Assembly: GCA_012931725.1 (NCBI GenBank)
Contig: CM022949.1
Location: 31,077,235 to 31,141,234 of the forward strand
Length of the DNA: 64,000 nucleotides
Direction: 5' to 3'
From: Litsea cubeba
Lineage: Eukaryota > Streptophyta > Magnoliopsida > Laurales > Lauraceae
In this document: positions 12,266 to 23,650 of the stretch, piece after piece
Layout: each line of letters opens with the position of its first letter
Position numbering within the stretch: the stretch's first letter is position 1
The notes under the pieces: generated by a model
Database searches by the model: none
Seen by the model: the letters and a program-made list of their open reading frames with translations, nothing else
Told to the model about the DNA's origin: nothing
Made by a program: the position numbers and the translations under genes

Positions 12266-13430
12266 CAAAACTGCCATTGGAGCCCGATAAGATGTCTTCC
12301 GATACTCACGAATAACTTGACTTAATTGTGAATGTGTCCTCCTTTCACACATCAGAGTATGAGTTAAAATCAATCCTCAAGAATACCATATTATCAATTA
12401 GTTGAAATCTAAGTAACACTTACGAGGCATAATAGATGGTATAAATCCTTTGTGGCTTCTGGGTTCTCTTTTTTGTTGCAGGAACAGACTGCCCTGAGTT
12501 TCCTGATTGTAGATTACCTGTAACAGACATAAACTATCGATACCAAATTCACAATGCCAATAATATTTTCATGAGTTGCTCTTACTATGCCAAAATTAAA
12601 TTCCAATTAACTGATGAACCCCCATCTATAGCTCCACCTTAGATTCCTTATTCCTCTCCTCTTCAGTACCTTTTTGGATTAAACCCCTTCACTATAAGTT
12701 CCTAGGAATTCAATTCCAAGTAGGCAAAAGGCACATAAGGGCATTCTAGTATGGCTGCTTTTCTGTGAGGAAGAGCTTATTAAAAATGAACTAGATTTTC
12801 CACGGGTTTTCGCAGAATGCTGCCCTAAGTGCCCAGTGATTAAATCATAGGAAAATCTCCTCTTTGATGCCTGATGATTACCTACCCATCACCCCGGTGA
12901 TTAAATCATGGGAAAGTGACGGTCCCTCTTTAATCCCTTTACTATAGTCTATAAATTCCAATGAATGAATTCAATTCAATACAAAGTAGTAATCAAACTG
13001 ACCCAACCAAATAATCAGACCCTTTCCATTTGGGGAAATGGGACCCATATCGAGGGAAGTGCACACCTGAAGGGTCCGGCTCCGGAATGAATCCTCCGCC
13101 GGAGATTAACGGGTCGGGATCGGACCCCGGTGTGGGTTGCGGGTGGGAAGGGATGGCGGTTTGACACTTGGACCGCTGGTGGCGCTGCCAGGCGAGGGCG
13201 GAGCAGAGAAGGGAGAGGGATTTTCCGGTGCCGGTGGGGGATTCAAGGAGGGCGTGGCAGTGGCCCTGCCTCTGGGCGCGGTCGAGGGTGGCGATGACGC
13301 GGCCCATGAAGGCGAGCTGAGAACCATAGGGCTTGTAGGGGAAGTCGACGGGGATTCCCCCGATCTGGTACATGTTAGGGTTTTTTTTGGGAGTTGCGGA
13401 GTCCATGTTTGGAGAAGAACAAGGGTTCAA
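12266..13430 (-). CDS. FANCJ/BRIP1-type Fe-S DNA helicase, first three exons only
   Basis: Three minus-strand exons join in frame: 13430-13067 (phase 1 end), 12517-12424 and 12341-12266. All have GT donors (GTGTGC, GTAAGTG, GTAAG) and AG acceptors. The first exon holds IGGIPVDFPYKPYGSQ (Q-motif region) and the Walker A box ALLESPTGTGKSLSLLC. Exons 2-3 give the motif Ia region YYASRTHSQLSQVIREYRK and TSYRAPMAVL. These are hallmarks of the XPD-like superfamily 2 helicases, closest to plant FANCJ/BRIP1, which unwinds DNA in repair of interstrand crosslinks and in recombination. The start at 13430 is the first Met; MDSATPKK and MYQIGG are later candidates. Family proteins exceed 1000 aa, but only about 178 codons are visible. 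The rest lies beyond a very long intron or is lost. RTEL1 is the main alternative identity. Confidence 0.85.
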
Positions 13431-13481
13431 TGAGAGAGAGCCGTGGGGAGGGGGTATAGAAGGTATTGGTGGTGCTGCTGG

Positions 13482-13495
13482 TTTTGGCGGGAAAA
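13482..13495. promoter_or_regulatory. E2F-type site 1 (TTTTGGCGGGAAAA)
   Basis: TTTGGCGGGAAA matches the E2F consensus TTTSSCGS, and the core reads almost symmetrically on both strands. It lies about 52 bp upstream of the FANCJ-like start codon, where S-phase and DNA-repair genes of plants commonly carry such sites. Function is inferred. Confidence 0.75.
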
Positions 13496-13544
13496 TTGCT
13501 TGAATAGGGGTGGGGGGTATAGAAGGTATTGGTGGTGCTGTTGG

Positions 13545-13558
13545 TTTTGGCGGGAAAA
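13545..13558. promoter_or_regulatory. E2F-type site 2 (TTTTGGCGGGAAAA)
   Basis: Identical 14-mer to site 1, exactly 63 bp further upstream, created by the tandem duplication. Confidence 0.75.
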
Positions 13559-13582
13559 TTGCTTGAATAGGGTTTAGGCGAT

Positions 13583-13591
13583 TTAGGGTTT
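13583..13591 (-). promoter_or_regulatory. Telo-box (AAACCCTAA)
   Basis: The minus strand reads AAACCCTAA, a plant telo-box, just upstream of the duplicated E2F sites. A second partial GGGTTTAGG lies at 13571. Telo-boxes accompany E2F or TCP sites in promoters of genes active in cycling cells. Confidence 0.5.
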
Positions 13592-14023
13592 TGGAGGTAG
13601 ATGGGGCTTCAAATTATGGAATTCTAGTTGGTGGAAATGTGAGAGTGGTGTGAACTGTGAAGTCAATTACATTTTATCAGGCACTGTAAGCATGTAACAC
13701 TTTCCTTGAAACTCGACTTTGGGTTCTTGGGAAGAGATAACTACCAACAACGTTCCTTGCTTAGCCACAAAGTAAGAGATTACATTTTAAATTTATAAGA
13801 TATATACCAAAATTAATTATAAACATATAAGCATATATTCATGCATATATATAAAAATAGTCAACACATCTTCAATCACAAATACAAGTGATCAACATCA
13901 ACAATAAACTATTACAAAGATAAAGCTAAAAAGAATTCATTCAACAACAACATAAAAATAATAATAACAGCAATAATTACTAAATAAGATATACAAAAGC
14001 GAATTTTGTTAATATATATATAT

Positions 14024-14415
14024 AAGAGCAAGGCTCTCCCAAGCTTAAGCTTATGATATGATTCCGTAAGCGAACGCTTCTAGGGCCCATCCTTGATCCA
14101 TCCAAATGGACCAAACACACGACCCCCTTAAATTGCACAAGCCCACCAACTTTTGGTCAAATCCGAATTTACTAGACCGTTGGATCGACTATGTACCAAT
14201 CCGAATAGACCGTTGACCATTAAATTTTTGGTGCCCAGATGGAGATGATAGAAACCACAATTTGGGCTGATTTTTTGTAGGAACGAGGGTCCTAGGGAGT
14301 CCTTGAAATCCCCTCCACCCCCATCCCCATATGGGTCCCCAAGTGGGCCCCACTACGTAATTGAGCTTACTTCAGCTTACCTTATCTTAAGCTTCAGCTT
14401 AGGAGAGCTGGCCCC
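14024..14415. mobile_element. MITE, family B copy 1
   Basis: Imperfect inverted ends GGCTCTCCCAAGCTTAAGCTT (about 14032) and, read inward from the right, GCTCTCCTAAGCTGAAGCTT. TATATA lies on both flanks. The interior contains GACCGTTGGATCGAC and GTGGGCCCCAC and is noncoding. A second copy is at 19115-19478. Confidence 0.7.
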
Positions 14416-15035
14416 TATATATAATATTAGTAATAAGAAATGCATGCAATTTTTTGTTACCTATTGATAATTTCAAAACCCAATAAAACAAAGCCACCCC
14501 ATTTGGATTTGTTTGTGCAACAAGAGCATTCTCGTTTATGCAGATTTTTATTTCCTCGTGAGAATGAAATTTTGTATTTTCGTAGAAAATCAAAGTCCTC
14601 TCTATTAAGGAAAAATGATTCATTTTTTTTCTTCTATGCAAGGAAAATACATCACGCCAAACAACATAATATTGTTAACAAAAAAAATCATAAAAATGTG
14701 CAATCCTCTCGTTGCACAAATGCATCATTTTTTTTTTTTTCACATAGGCCAATGGTCATTTTAATCCCTTCGCAAAAATTTCTTCTCTACCCCTTTGAAG
14801 TAGCACCAATACCATTTTAGAACTGATCAAACCATTTTTTAGCTCTAGGTTTTTTAAAAAATGTATAAACATCTTTAACTTTAAAAGTCATAAATTATGA
14901 GACTTTAAAACCAAAGGCTAGTGTTATTTGATCCCAGTAATAATTGGCCCACCTTGGATCAATGTATATATCTCTTAATTATTAGTCCATGTAGGCTCAC
15001 AGAAGTGTAATTTATGGTGGGCCAAACCTAGGGTC
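14416..15035. other. Unassigned AT-rich intergenic DNA
   Basis: Nothing coding is recognised. The overlapping open frames on both strands here are short and low-complexity. Confidence 0.5.
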
Positions 15036-16690
15036 ATATTATATATATTAAAGCAAAGGGGGAGGTGGGCTGTGGGGGGTGCCACCTCATCCCTAAAAAG
15101 TCTCTTCTTTTAGAAAAATATGCACATAAAAATCACATTATTTTAAGGTGCCACCTCACTTTGGGCTTCTCTTTCTCTCCTAAAGCCTCTCTCATAAGAG
15201 ATTTTTATGAAAGTTTGAATTTGAGTCATATTTCATGCCATTATCCAAATTATAAGCAAATCTTTACAGTCGGTTTGTTTTCTTTTCCTTAGATCTTCAA
15301 TCATTAATGGGTCCCATGTTAAATATGTTTTGTGGGCCCTACCGATAAATGAAATCCAAATTATTGCTCCTTTACTTTCCTTTCAGTTTTTTTCCCCAAA
15401 TGGATGGTTCCAGTAGTGGGCACCGGTTCGTATTAAATATATTTCAGGATTGGACTCCCGTACTGGATGAAATTCCAATGGCCTTCTCTTAACCCCTTTT
15501 TTCTAAGAGTGGGCCCCACTGATGGAGGAAGGCAAGCCTGTTGGCCGTTGTCTGATTTCTTAATGGATGAAAATCAATTAGTGGGCCCCGCGCATTTAAC
15601 TTATTTCTGCAGTGGGACCCACTCATGGATTAATATAGCTCATTTACTCTCCTTTCAGTTTTTTTCCCCAAATGGACGGTTCCAGTAGTGGGCACCAGTT
15701 CGTATTAAATATATTTCAAGATTGGACTCCAGTATTGGATGAAATCCCAATGGCCTTCTTTTAACCCCTTTTTTCCAAGAGCGGGCCCCACTGATAGAGG
15801 GAGTCAAGCCCCGTTGTCTGGTTTCTTAATGGATGCAAATCAATTAGTGGGCCCCGCACATTTAACTTATTTCTACAGTGGGACCCACTCATGGATTATG
15901 CATAGATATTAGTTTTCTAGGTCAATATGTATCTGTAGTGGGCAATCAGACTGGGTTGGTATCATACACAAGCTTAATTTCTTTGATAATTGTTAGGATG
16001 TCATTTGTGTGCACATGAGTTAGAACTATTAGAAACATACTATGATGACTCATATCTATATCCACGTACACTCATCCCATGCAACGTACATCTTTTATCT
16101 TATTTTTCTTTTTTTACACTTGTTCGCCCCCCTCTCCTAAATTTTTTTTTTCTTATACTATCAATCATCTGTGGGGGCCAATTGTTCCATCACCATAAAT
16201 CCAGATGTGATGTGTGGCCCATTGAGGATGAAATCATTTGATTTCCATTTCCTTTCTTCTTATCTTCCATTTTTTCTTCTTTGGATGCAGAGCCATCAGT
16301 GGGTCCCACACGTTAAAAATATTTCAAGGGTAGCCTCCATTGATGGATCAAACACGTTAATTTTTTTTAAACCTTTTCTTTTGGTTCTTTTTAGTAGATG
16401 TAGATCCATCCGGTTTGTTTTCTTTTCTTATATTTTCAATCATCAATGGTATAATATACCCGTAAATGAGATGGTCGTAATGGTCAATGCCTTTAAATTC
16501 AAGGGGTCATCGCTTTATGTAAATTTACTTTATTTTATATTTATTTTCATACATAGATATTTGTTTAATATTCAAAGATAATAAAAAAACTTATTTTATA
16601 TTTATTTTATCTTAACAATATTTCAAAAAAATTCTTAAATTTTAACATATTTTGATTTTTTGCCCGGGCTTAACACGGGCGTTAAAAAGT
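15036..16690 (+). mobile_element. Helitron-like non-autonomous element, copy A
   Basis: Starts near TCATATTATATATATTAAAGC and ends in a GC-rich hairpin, GCCCGGGCTTAACACGGGC (about 16661-16680), after an AT-rich run. This is the 3' architecture of plant Helitrons. The body carries two diverged internal copies of a 250-bp block with GTGGGCCCCACTGATGGA. It is followed head-to-tail by copy B. No Rep/helicase is present. Confidence 0.6.
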
Positions 16691-18255
16691 ATCTCCTTTT
16701 AAAGAAATATGCATAAAAAACCCACATTGTTTTAAGGTGCCACCTCACTTTGGGCTACTCTTTCTCTCCTAAAACCTCTCTCATAAGAGATTTTTATGAA
16801 CATTTGAATTTAAGTCCTATTTCTTGCCATTATCCAAATTATAAGCAAATCTTTACAGTCGGTTTGTTTTCTTTTCCTTAGATCTTCAATCATCAATGGG
16901 TCCCATGTTAAATATGTTTTGTAGGCCCTACCGATAAATGAAATCCAAATTATTGCTCCTTTACTTTCTTTTCAATTTTTTTCCCCAAATGGATGGTTCC
17001 AGTAGTGGGCACCGGTTCGTATTAAATATATTTCAGAATTGGACTCCCGTATTGGATGAAATCCCAATGGCCTTATCTTAACCCCTTTTTTCTAAGAGTG
17101 GGCCCCACTGATGGAGGGAGGTAAGCCTGTTGGCCATTGTCTGGTTTCTTAATGGATGCAAATCAATTAGTGGGCCCCGCACATTTAACTTATTTCTGCA
17201 GTGGGACCCACTTATGGATTAATATAGCCCATTTACTCTCTTTTCAGTTTTTCTCCCCCAAATGGATGGTTCGGGTAGTGGGCACCCGTTCGTATTAAAT
17301 ATATTTCAAGATTGGACTCCAGTATTGGATGAAATCCCAATTGCCTTCTCTTAACCCCTTTTTTCCAAGAGTGGGCCCCACCGATGGAGGGAGGCAAGCC
17401 TCGTTGTCTGGTTTCTTAATGGATGCAAATCAATTAGTGGGCCCCATACATTTCACTTATTTCTGCAGTGGGACCCACTCATGGATCATGCATAGATATT
17501 AGTTTTCTAGGTCAATATGTATCCGTAGTGGGCAATCAGACTGGGTTGGTATCATACACAAGCTTAACTTCTTTGATAATTGTTAGGATGTCATTTGTGT
17601 GCACATGAGTTAGAACTATTAGAAACATACTATGATGACTCATATCTATATCCACGTACACTCATCCCATGCAATGTACATCTTTTATGTTTTTTCTCCT
17701 CTCGTACACTTGTTCGCCCATCTTTCAATTTTTTTTTCTTATACTATCAATCATCTGTGGGGGCCAATTGTTCTATCACCATAAATCCAGATGTGGTGTG
17801 TGGCCCATTGAGGATGAAATCATTTGATTTTCATTTCCTTTCTTCTTATCTTCCCTTTTTTTATCTTTGGATGCAGAGCCATCAGTATAGGACCCACACG
17901 TTAAAAACATTTCAAGTGTAGCCCCCACTGATGGATCAAACACGTTAATTTTTTTATCCCTTTCTTTTGGTTCTTTTTAGTAGATGTAGATCTATCCGGT
18001 TTGTTTTATTTTCTTATATTTTCAATCATCAATGGTATAATATACTCGTAAATGAGATGATCGTAATGGTTAATGCCTTTAAATTAAAGGGGTCATCGTG
18101 TTATGTAAATTTACTTTATTTTATATTTATTTGCATACATAGAAATTTTTTTGATATTCAAAGATAATAATTAAAAACTTATTTTATATTTATTTTATCT
18201 TAACAATATTTCAAAAGAATTCTTAAATTTTAACATATTTTGATTTTTTGCCCGG
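16691..18255 (+). mobile_element. Helitron-like non-autonomous element, copy B
   Basis: Highly similar to copy A over its whole length, for example the block beginning AGGATGTCATTTGTGTGC at 15987 and again at 17584. It lacks the first 60 or so bases of copy A. Its terminal hairpin is truncated to GCCCGG and runs straight into the 5' end of another copy. Confidence 0.6.
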
Positions 18256-18669
18256 CTGTGGGGGGGGTGCCACATCATCCTTAAAAAGTCTCTCATTTCA
18301 GAAAAATACAGCTTATAAAATCACATTGAGCTTTGGGTGTGAGAGGTGGGCTTGAGGGGTGCCACGTCATCCCTAAAAAGTCTCTCCTTTCAAGGAAATA
18401 TATAAGAAAAAGTGGGCCACCACACTCATCTAAAACAAATCTCCTCCCTAAATCTCCATTTCAATTATCTTTTCCAAATCACCTCCCTAAATCTCTCCAT
18501 TTCATTCAAATTTTTTTATAAAGATAACAAACTCACATCTTTATCATATCTCCTACAATTTCTCTAAATAACTTCTTCCATCTTATCATACCTATCATTT
18601 CTCTACTTCTACCAAGAAGTTGATAATACCATGGGATATTTCTTTTGTAAGTTAAAGACCAAACAAACA

Positions 18670-18985
18670 AGGCCACCTTTAAACACATCATGATGCACCT
18701 TAATGAATTAGGATAAGAGGCTCACTTTTAAATATTACATCATGTGACCCCACCAATGCTCCTTAGAACACCACATCAACAAGGGACTACTGACCAAATA
18801 CTCAATTGGACACACCTTTATATATTTGGATATGGGCATATCTTTAGATGTTACATCATGTGACCCCACTAAGGATCCTCGGAATGACACATCAGCAAGG
18901 TCCCACTGTCCAATTGGACACACCTTGAAGGAATTAGGATATGAGGCTCACCGTTAGATGTTACATCATGTGACCCCACCAAGTT
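18670..18985. repeat. Tandem repeat, about 113-bp unit, nearly three copies
   Basis: TTACATCATGTGACCCCAC recurs at about 18735, 18851 and 18961, with AATTGGACACACCTT between, so the unit is 110-116 bp. Copies are diverged and noncoding. Confidence 0.8.
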
Positions 18986-19114
18986 ATTTTTTCTTTTTTT
19001 ATTAAAGTTATATATATAATAAATATAAACTACTTATTTATTTCTATAAAATTTGTTCTTCTCCGATAATATCTCAGAAAAGAATCACATATTTCATTAT
19101 ATTTTTTTAGCCCG

Positions 19115-19478
19115 GGCACTATACCTCTCCATTTATTTTTGTAAGCTTACGCTTATGGGGCCCACCCTTGGTCCATCCAAATGGACCAAACACATGACCT
19201 CCCTAAATTGTACATGTCTACTAGCTTTTTGTCAGATTCGGATTTACTGGACCGTTGATCGACTATGTATCGATCCAAATGAATTGTTGACCATTAAACG
19301 TTTGGGGCTAGATGAAGATGGTAAAAACCACGGTTGAGACTAATTTTTTTGCAAAGAGAAGGGTCTCACTGAGTCCTTGAAATCCCCACATCACCACCCC
19401 CATGTGGGTCGCCAGGTGGGCCCCACCACAAACTTGAGCTTACCTTACCCTAAGCTTTAGCTTAGGAGAGCTGCACCT
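19115..19478. mobile_element. MITE, family B copy 2
   Basis: Same interior as 14024-14415 (GGACCAAACACATGACC, ACCGTTGATCGACTATG, GTGGGCCCCACC) and the same right end, GCTTTAGCTTAGGAGAGCTG. The left end has decayed to CTCTCC...GTAAGCTTACGCTTA. It is inserted in Helitron-like copy D. Confidence 0.65.
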
Positions 19479-20095
19479 ATATAGACACACATTCATACTT
19501 GTGTAATGGTCAATGCCTTTAAATTCAAGTAGACATTATGTTATGTAAGTTTACTTCTCATTTTATATTTATTTTCATCATATGTTAAAAGATTATAATA
19601 TTCAAAGATAATAAATATCTTTCTTTTAGACTTATTTTATCTTAATAATATTTTAAAATAATTCTTAAATTTCTAATATATTTTTACTTTTGGCTTGGGC
19701 TTAGCACGGGCGTTTGGTACTAGTATCTATATAATCAAATCAGAAAAGGATGCCTATAAGATTCAACCAAAAAACTCCAACCTCAAAACATTTTTATCAC
19801 AAGCCTTTCCATGAGGTGGTCTACCAGAAGGTCGGGTCTGATTTTTGTTCACATGTGACAATCTTTGAATAGAGTAGAGTTGTATTTGGAAACTAAAAGA
19901 AAATGATATTTTTAATGAAAAATTTATCAGTATGAATTGTAGACAGGTGGGCCCCAAATATTAAAATAAAAAATATGACAATCTTGAGAGGATGGAAGAT
20001 AGATGGTGTTGAGAGAGAGAATAACTGTAGCAAAATAGGGATATTGATTGAGAGACTTTATGAGATAGAGGATAGGGATAAAGAGATTTTTTTGG

Positions 20096-21075
20096 AGAAA
20101 AAGGCCCGTGCTAAGCCCGGTCCCAAAAAGAAAATTATTATTAAAATTTATTTATTTTTTTAATATTTTAAGATAGAAAAGAGAAATGAGAAACAAATAA
20201 AATTCTTTAAGAGAAACAAATCTATTTATCTATCATCATTGATATTCGATGCATCAAGATTCTACGTAAAAAAGAAAAAAAATTAAAATAAACTTACAAA
20301 ACCTACAAACCAAATTCAAAATTATAAATCTCCACCCGTTTTTACTTTTCTAACTCATATGCACACAAATCACATCCTAACAATTATCAAAGAAATTAAG
20401 CTTGTGTATGATACCAACTCAGTCTGATTGCCCACTACGGATACATATTTACCTAGAAAACTAATATCCATGCGTAATCCATGAGTGGGTCCCACTGCAG
20501 AAATAAGTTAAATATGTGGGGGCCACTAATTGATTTGCATCCATTAAGAAACCAGACAACGGCCGACATGCTTGCCTCCCTCCATCAGTGGAGCCCACTC
20601 TTAGAAAAAAAGGGTTAAGAGAAGGCCATTGGGATTTCATCCAATACTGAAGTCCAATCTTGAAATATATTTAATGCGAACTGGTGCTCACTACTGGATC
20701 CATCCATTTGGGAAAAAAACTGAAAGGAGAGTAAAGGAGCAATAGCTTGGATTTCATTCATCGGTAGGGCCCACAAAACATATTTAACATGAGATCCATT
20801 GATGATTGAAGATCTAAGGAAAAGAAAACAAACCGACTGTAAAGATTTGCTTATAATTTGGATAATGGCAAGAAATAAGACCCAAATTCAAACGTTCATA
20901 AAAATCTCTTATGAGAGAGGTTTTAGGAGAGAAATAGTAGCCCCAAAGTGAGGTGGCACCTTAAAACAATGTGGGTATTTTGTGCATATTTCTTTGAAAT
21001 AAGAGACTTTTTAGGGATGAGGTGGCACCCCTCACAGCCCACCTCCCCCTTTGCTTTAATATATATAATTAGCAA
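20096..21075 (-). mobile_element. Helitron-like copy C, inverted and internally deleted
   Basis: Reverse complement of copy A from its 5' end (CCTCACAGCCCACCTCCCCC at about 21031) to the block around 16025 (about 20375). A family-type 3' hairpin, GCCCGTGCTAAGCCCGG, lies at about 20103. The middle-to-3' portion differs or is deleted. Confidence 0.55.
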
Positions 21076-21206
21076 GAAAGACCCGTGCTTAAAAATATTA
21101 CTAAATTCTTACATCAAATTACGATCCCCTTTGATCGGTTTGGAAATAAACTAAGATCATTTAAACTTTGTGGCAAACTTAACTAAAATTTTTAATAAAT
21201 TTAAAT

Positions 21207-21533
21207 AAAGAGAATTCATTGGGTAAAAAGAAAAAAATTAATATGAAACTTGATAAGAACAAATTGAACCCATGCTGCCCTGGCCGTATTTTAGAGCAGC
21301 ATGGGTTCAATGTGTTCTTATATTTATATATTTGTGATTAGTTACATAAAGAAATTTATTTCCCTTATTTAAAGAGAATTCATTTGGTGAAAAGAAAAAA
21401 AATTAATATGAAACTTGATAAGAATAAATTGAACCCATGCTTCCTGGACCGTATTTTGGAGCAGCATGGGTTCAATGTGTTCTTATATTTATATATTTGT
21501 GATTAGTTACATAAAGAAATTTATTTCCCTTAT
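21207..21533. repeat. 164-bp tandem duplication, each unit with a strong hairpin
   Basis: Two adjacent 164-bp units (21207-21370 and 21371-21533) are about 95% identical by eye. Each contains an inverted repeat of TTGAACCCATGC... with a 17-nt loop. The right unit abuts a copia-type LTR fragment. Noncoding. Confidence 0.9.
21257..21317. other. Perfect-stem hairpin with 22-nt arms
   Basis: Arms 21257-21278 and 21296-21317 pair with a single mismatch and a 17-nt loop. Pairing extends a few bases outward (ATAAGAAC/GTTCTTAT). The second unit (about 21421-21482) keeps the hairpin with more mismatches. Confidence 0.85.
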
Positions 21534-21665
21534 GCGAGGCCCCACCCCTTGTGGACCCTCACTTATATTTGAATTGTTCTAATTATATTATATAATATCT
21601 ATTTATACTAATTAATAGGGGTTAGTGAGGGTAGCTATACTAATATAACCCCTAATTAATGGGGT
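21533..21665 (+). repeat. Copia-type LTR fragment related to the 4606-5018 LTR
   Basis: TGCGAGGCCCCACCCCTTG and the following AT-rich bases, including GGGGTTAGTGAGGGTAG, align with the first 130 bases of the copia LTR read on its own strand. Homology fades after about 21665. Confidence 0.6.
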
Positions 21666-23650
21666 ATTAAATGTTTAAGGGAAGTATTGCCAAGTGTCAA
21701 AATTTCAGATTTTTCTGAATGAGACAATGGGAGGACTGGTTTTTGTCTTATAATATAAATAGATTGAAACCGTTCAAAATGATTCACATTCTCACTTCCT
21801 CCACTGATCAATCCTAAGTTTTAGTTCAAAATGAGTAGGTCCCACCGTCCCATTGAGCACAGCAATGGAAACGGATTTAACACCACATCAGAATCGATTC
21901 CACGTAAGCGCCCAATCGTGTTTCCTTCATAGCCTCGGGTGGGACATGCTCTTGTTTAGCTGAAAATTGAACATCCATCGGTGGATGAGATGTGAATCAT
22001 CTTGAAAGGTTTGCATTATCCCTGTATTGGCTCCAAAACGGAGTTCCGGGAAAGTTTTACACGCTTACCATCTAATAGCTGCAATGGAGGATTGGGACTC
22101 ATCATGAAGGGTGCATTGGATTTTCAATTTTAAAGAGAAACCCTAGATTCTTACCTTGCCTTAAGAAATTACAATCCTCTCCACATAGGAAAATCATATC
22201 AATTTTTTTATTTATGCGAGAAAAATGTGATATATAGAAACTTAAAATGATTTTTCTTTCTATTACAGATTCCTCTCATCAAAATTACCCAAAAAAATAG
22301 AATGTTTTCTCGCATTTGGATTGAGGCCTTGTTTCTTTAGTGGAATTTTTGCAAGGATTTCACCATGTCTGGACATTATGTGACAGGTTGTCCCCTGGAA
22401 TTTCTGGATTCCATGTTTCCTCATTAGCATTTCTGGATTCCAGCCACATGAAAGGTTTCTTTTTGACCTTTGGGAATCCAGGAATTCTACTCCCTTTATA
22501 TTTTGGTGGAATTCTTAGATGCTCAAGCCCAAAAGAGCCAAACAAAAATTCCTGGAATTCCAGCAAACAAACAGGCCGGAGGGATGTCAAAAGTGATAAT
22601 TTCTTGGGCTTTTCTAAGTTGCGGCCCAAGTCCATTCCATTTGTGCTTGGGCTTCAGCCGGACCGTTAGCGGTTTTAAAGACCTACTAGTATAAATAATT
22701 GCATTTTTTTTTTCTTTTGCTAAGAATTGCATTTATGATGTTACTCCCATTTAAATGGTGGTAATTAGGTGAATGGGCCTATTATGACAGCCTTATGGTT
22801 CACCCAAGTCTAGCCCATTTACTAAAAATGGCTTCTTGCAGGGCACGCATGACTTATCTATGCAATCAGATTGTTGCAGGGCCTCTTTTTATTTTATTTT
22901 TTTCTCACTCAAAATATGACCTCCTTTTCTAAGAAATAACCTTATAATGGCTTATTATGTGTTTTGCCATCATTGATAATGTGATTAATCAATATGATTA
23001 TTAAGGGAATTTTTTTTAGGCACGCGCTTCACAGAAAGTGCGCATTCGGACTATCACCAAAGGTAGGATCCGTTAGAATCTCACATGGTCCCAAGTCCCG
23101 CATGACAAACAACACCGAGCATCATAAACCATGGCACGTTTGGTAAAAAAGAGGAATCCTCAATCTTAAGGATTCCTTCATTTCTTTACGGATAGGGGAG
23201 AAGAGTTACCGCGGTAAAAACAGGAAATAAACGATACTGGAAGGGATAAAATGGGTTTCTTATTTTCTATTTCGCATAAAGTTAAAACTATTGCGCAATC
23301 GCGAAAAGGTAATTACTGCGATTTCTCATCATGCTGCGCGATCGTAAGAGATAATGCTGTGATTTGCATAATTTCAAACCTTTTTACCCTTTTTTCCGTA
23401 GGGCCACTACGAAAAATATATAGGTAAATATGTAAAGTTCGATAACAAGGCAGAGTTATCAAAGGGTTAAAAAAAAAAACGAATTTTAATTTTTTAAAAG
23501 GTCCAAAATGAGGGCACCACCTTGATGGGAAAAAGGTAGCATGTCCAAATCCATAGTTCCATAGACGTAAGGGATATGACACATGATGCAAGCAGATGCA
23601 TCGATGTATCAAACAAGCAGTGATCAACACGAAGCATGATGTCTGTGCTG
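21666..23650. other. Unassigned intergenic DNA with one possible MITE
   Basis: No gene seen. About 22326-22573 has weak inverted ends (GGCCTTGTTTCTTT / AAACAAACAGGCC) and an internally palindromic interior rich in GGAATTCC/GGATTCC, so it may be a small MITE. The rest is anonymous. Confidence 0.4.

Larger units (their letters stand above)
13447..13572. repeat. 63-bp tandem duplication in the FANCJ-like promoter
   Basis: Two adjacent, nearly identical 63-bp units, each running from GGGTATAGAAGG to GCTTGAATAGG. They differ at a handful of bases. Each carries one E2F-type site. The pair lies about 20-140 bp upstream of the first ATG. Confidence 0.9.
18256..19726 (+). mobile_element. Helitron-like copy D, rearranged, with nested MITE
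   Basis: It opens with two successive partial 5' ends (GTGGGGGGGGTGCCACATCATCC at 18259 and GGTGCCACGTCATCCCTAAA at 18357). It ends with the family 3' tail, AATGGTCAATGCCTTTAAAT (19505) to GGGCTTAGCACGGGC, then GTTTGGTACTAG followed by T. A hairpin plus about 10 nt plus CTAG before T is the Helitron 3' signature. A family B MITE lies inside at 19115-19478. Confidence 0.6.

Noticed and set aside
13137..13433. Plus-strand Gly-rich open frame opposite the FANCJ-like first exon
   Set aside because: Antisense shadow of a GC-rich exon. The minus strand has a recognised helicase domain with matching splice sites.
22340..22732. Overlapping open frames on both strands
   Set aside because: They arise from a palindromic GGAATTCC-rich segment, probably a MITE. 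There is no domain.
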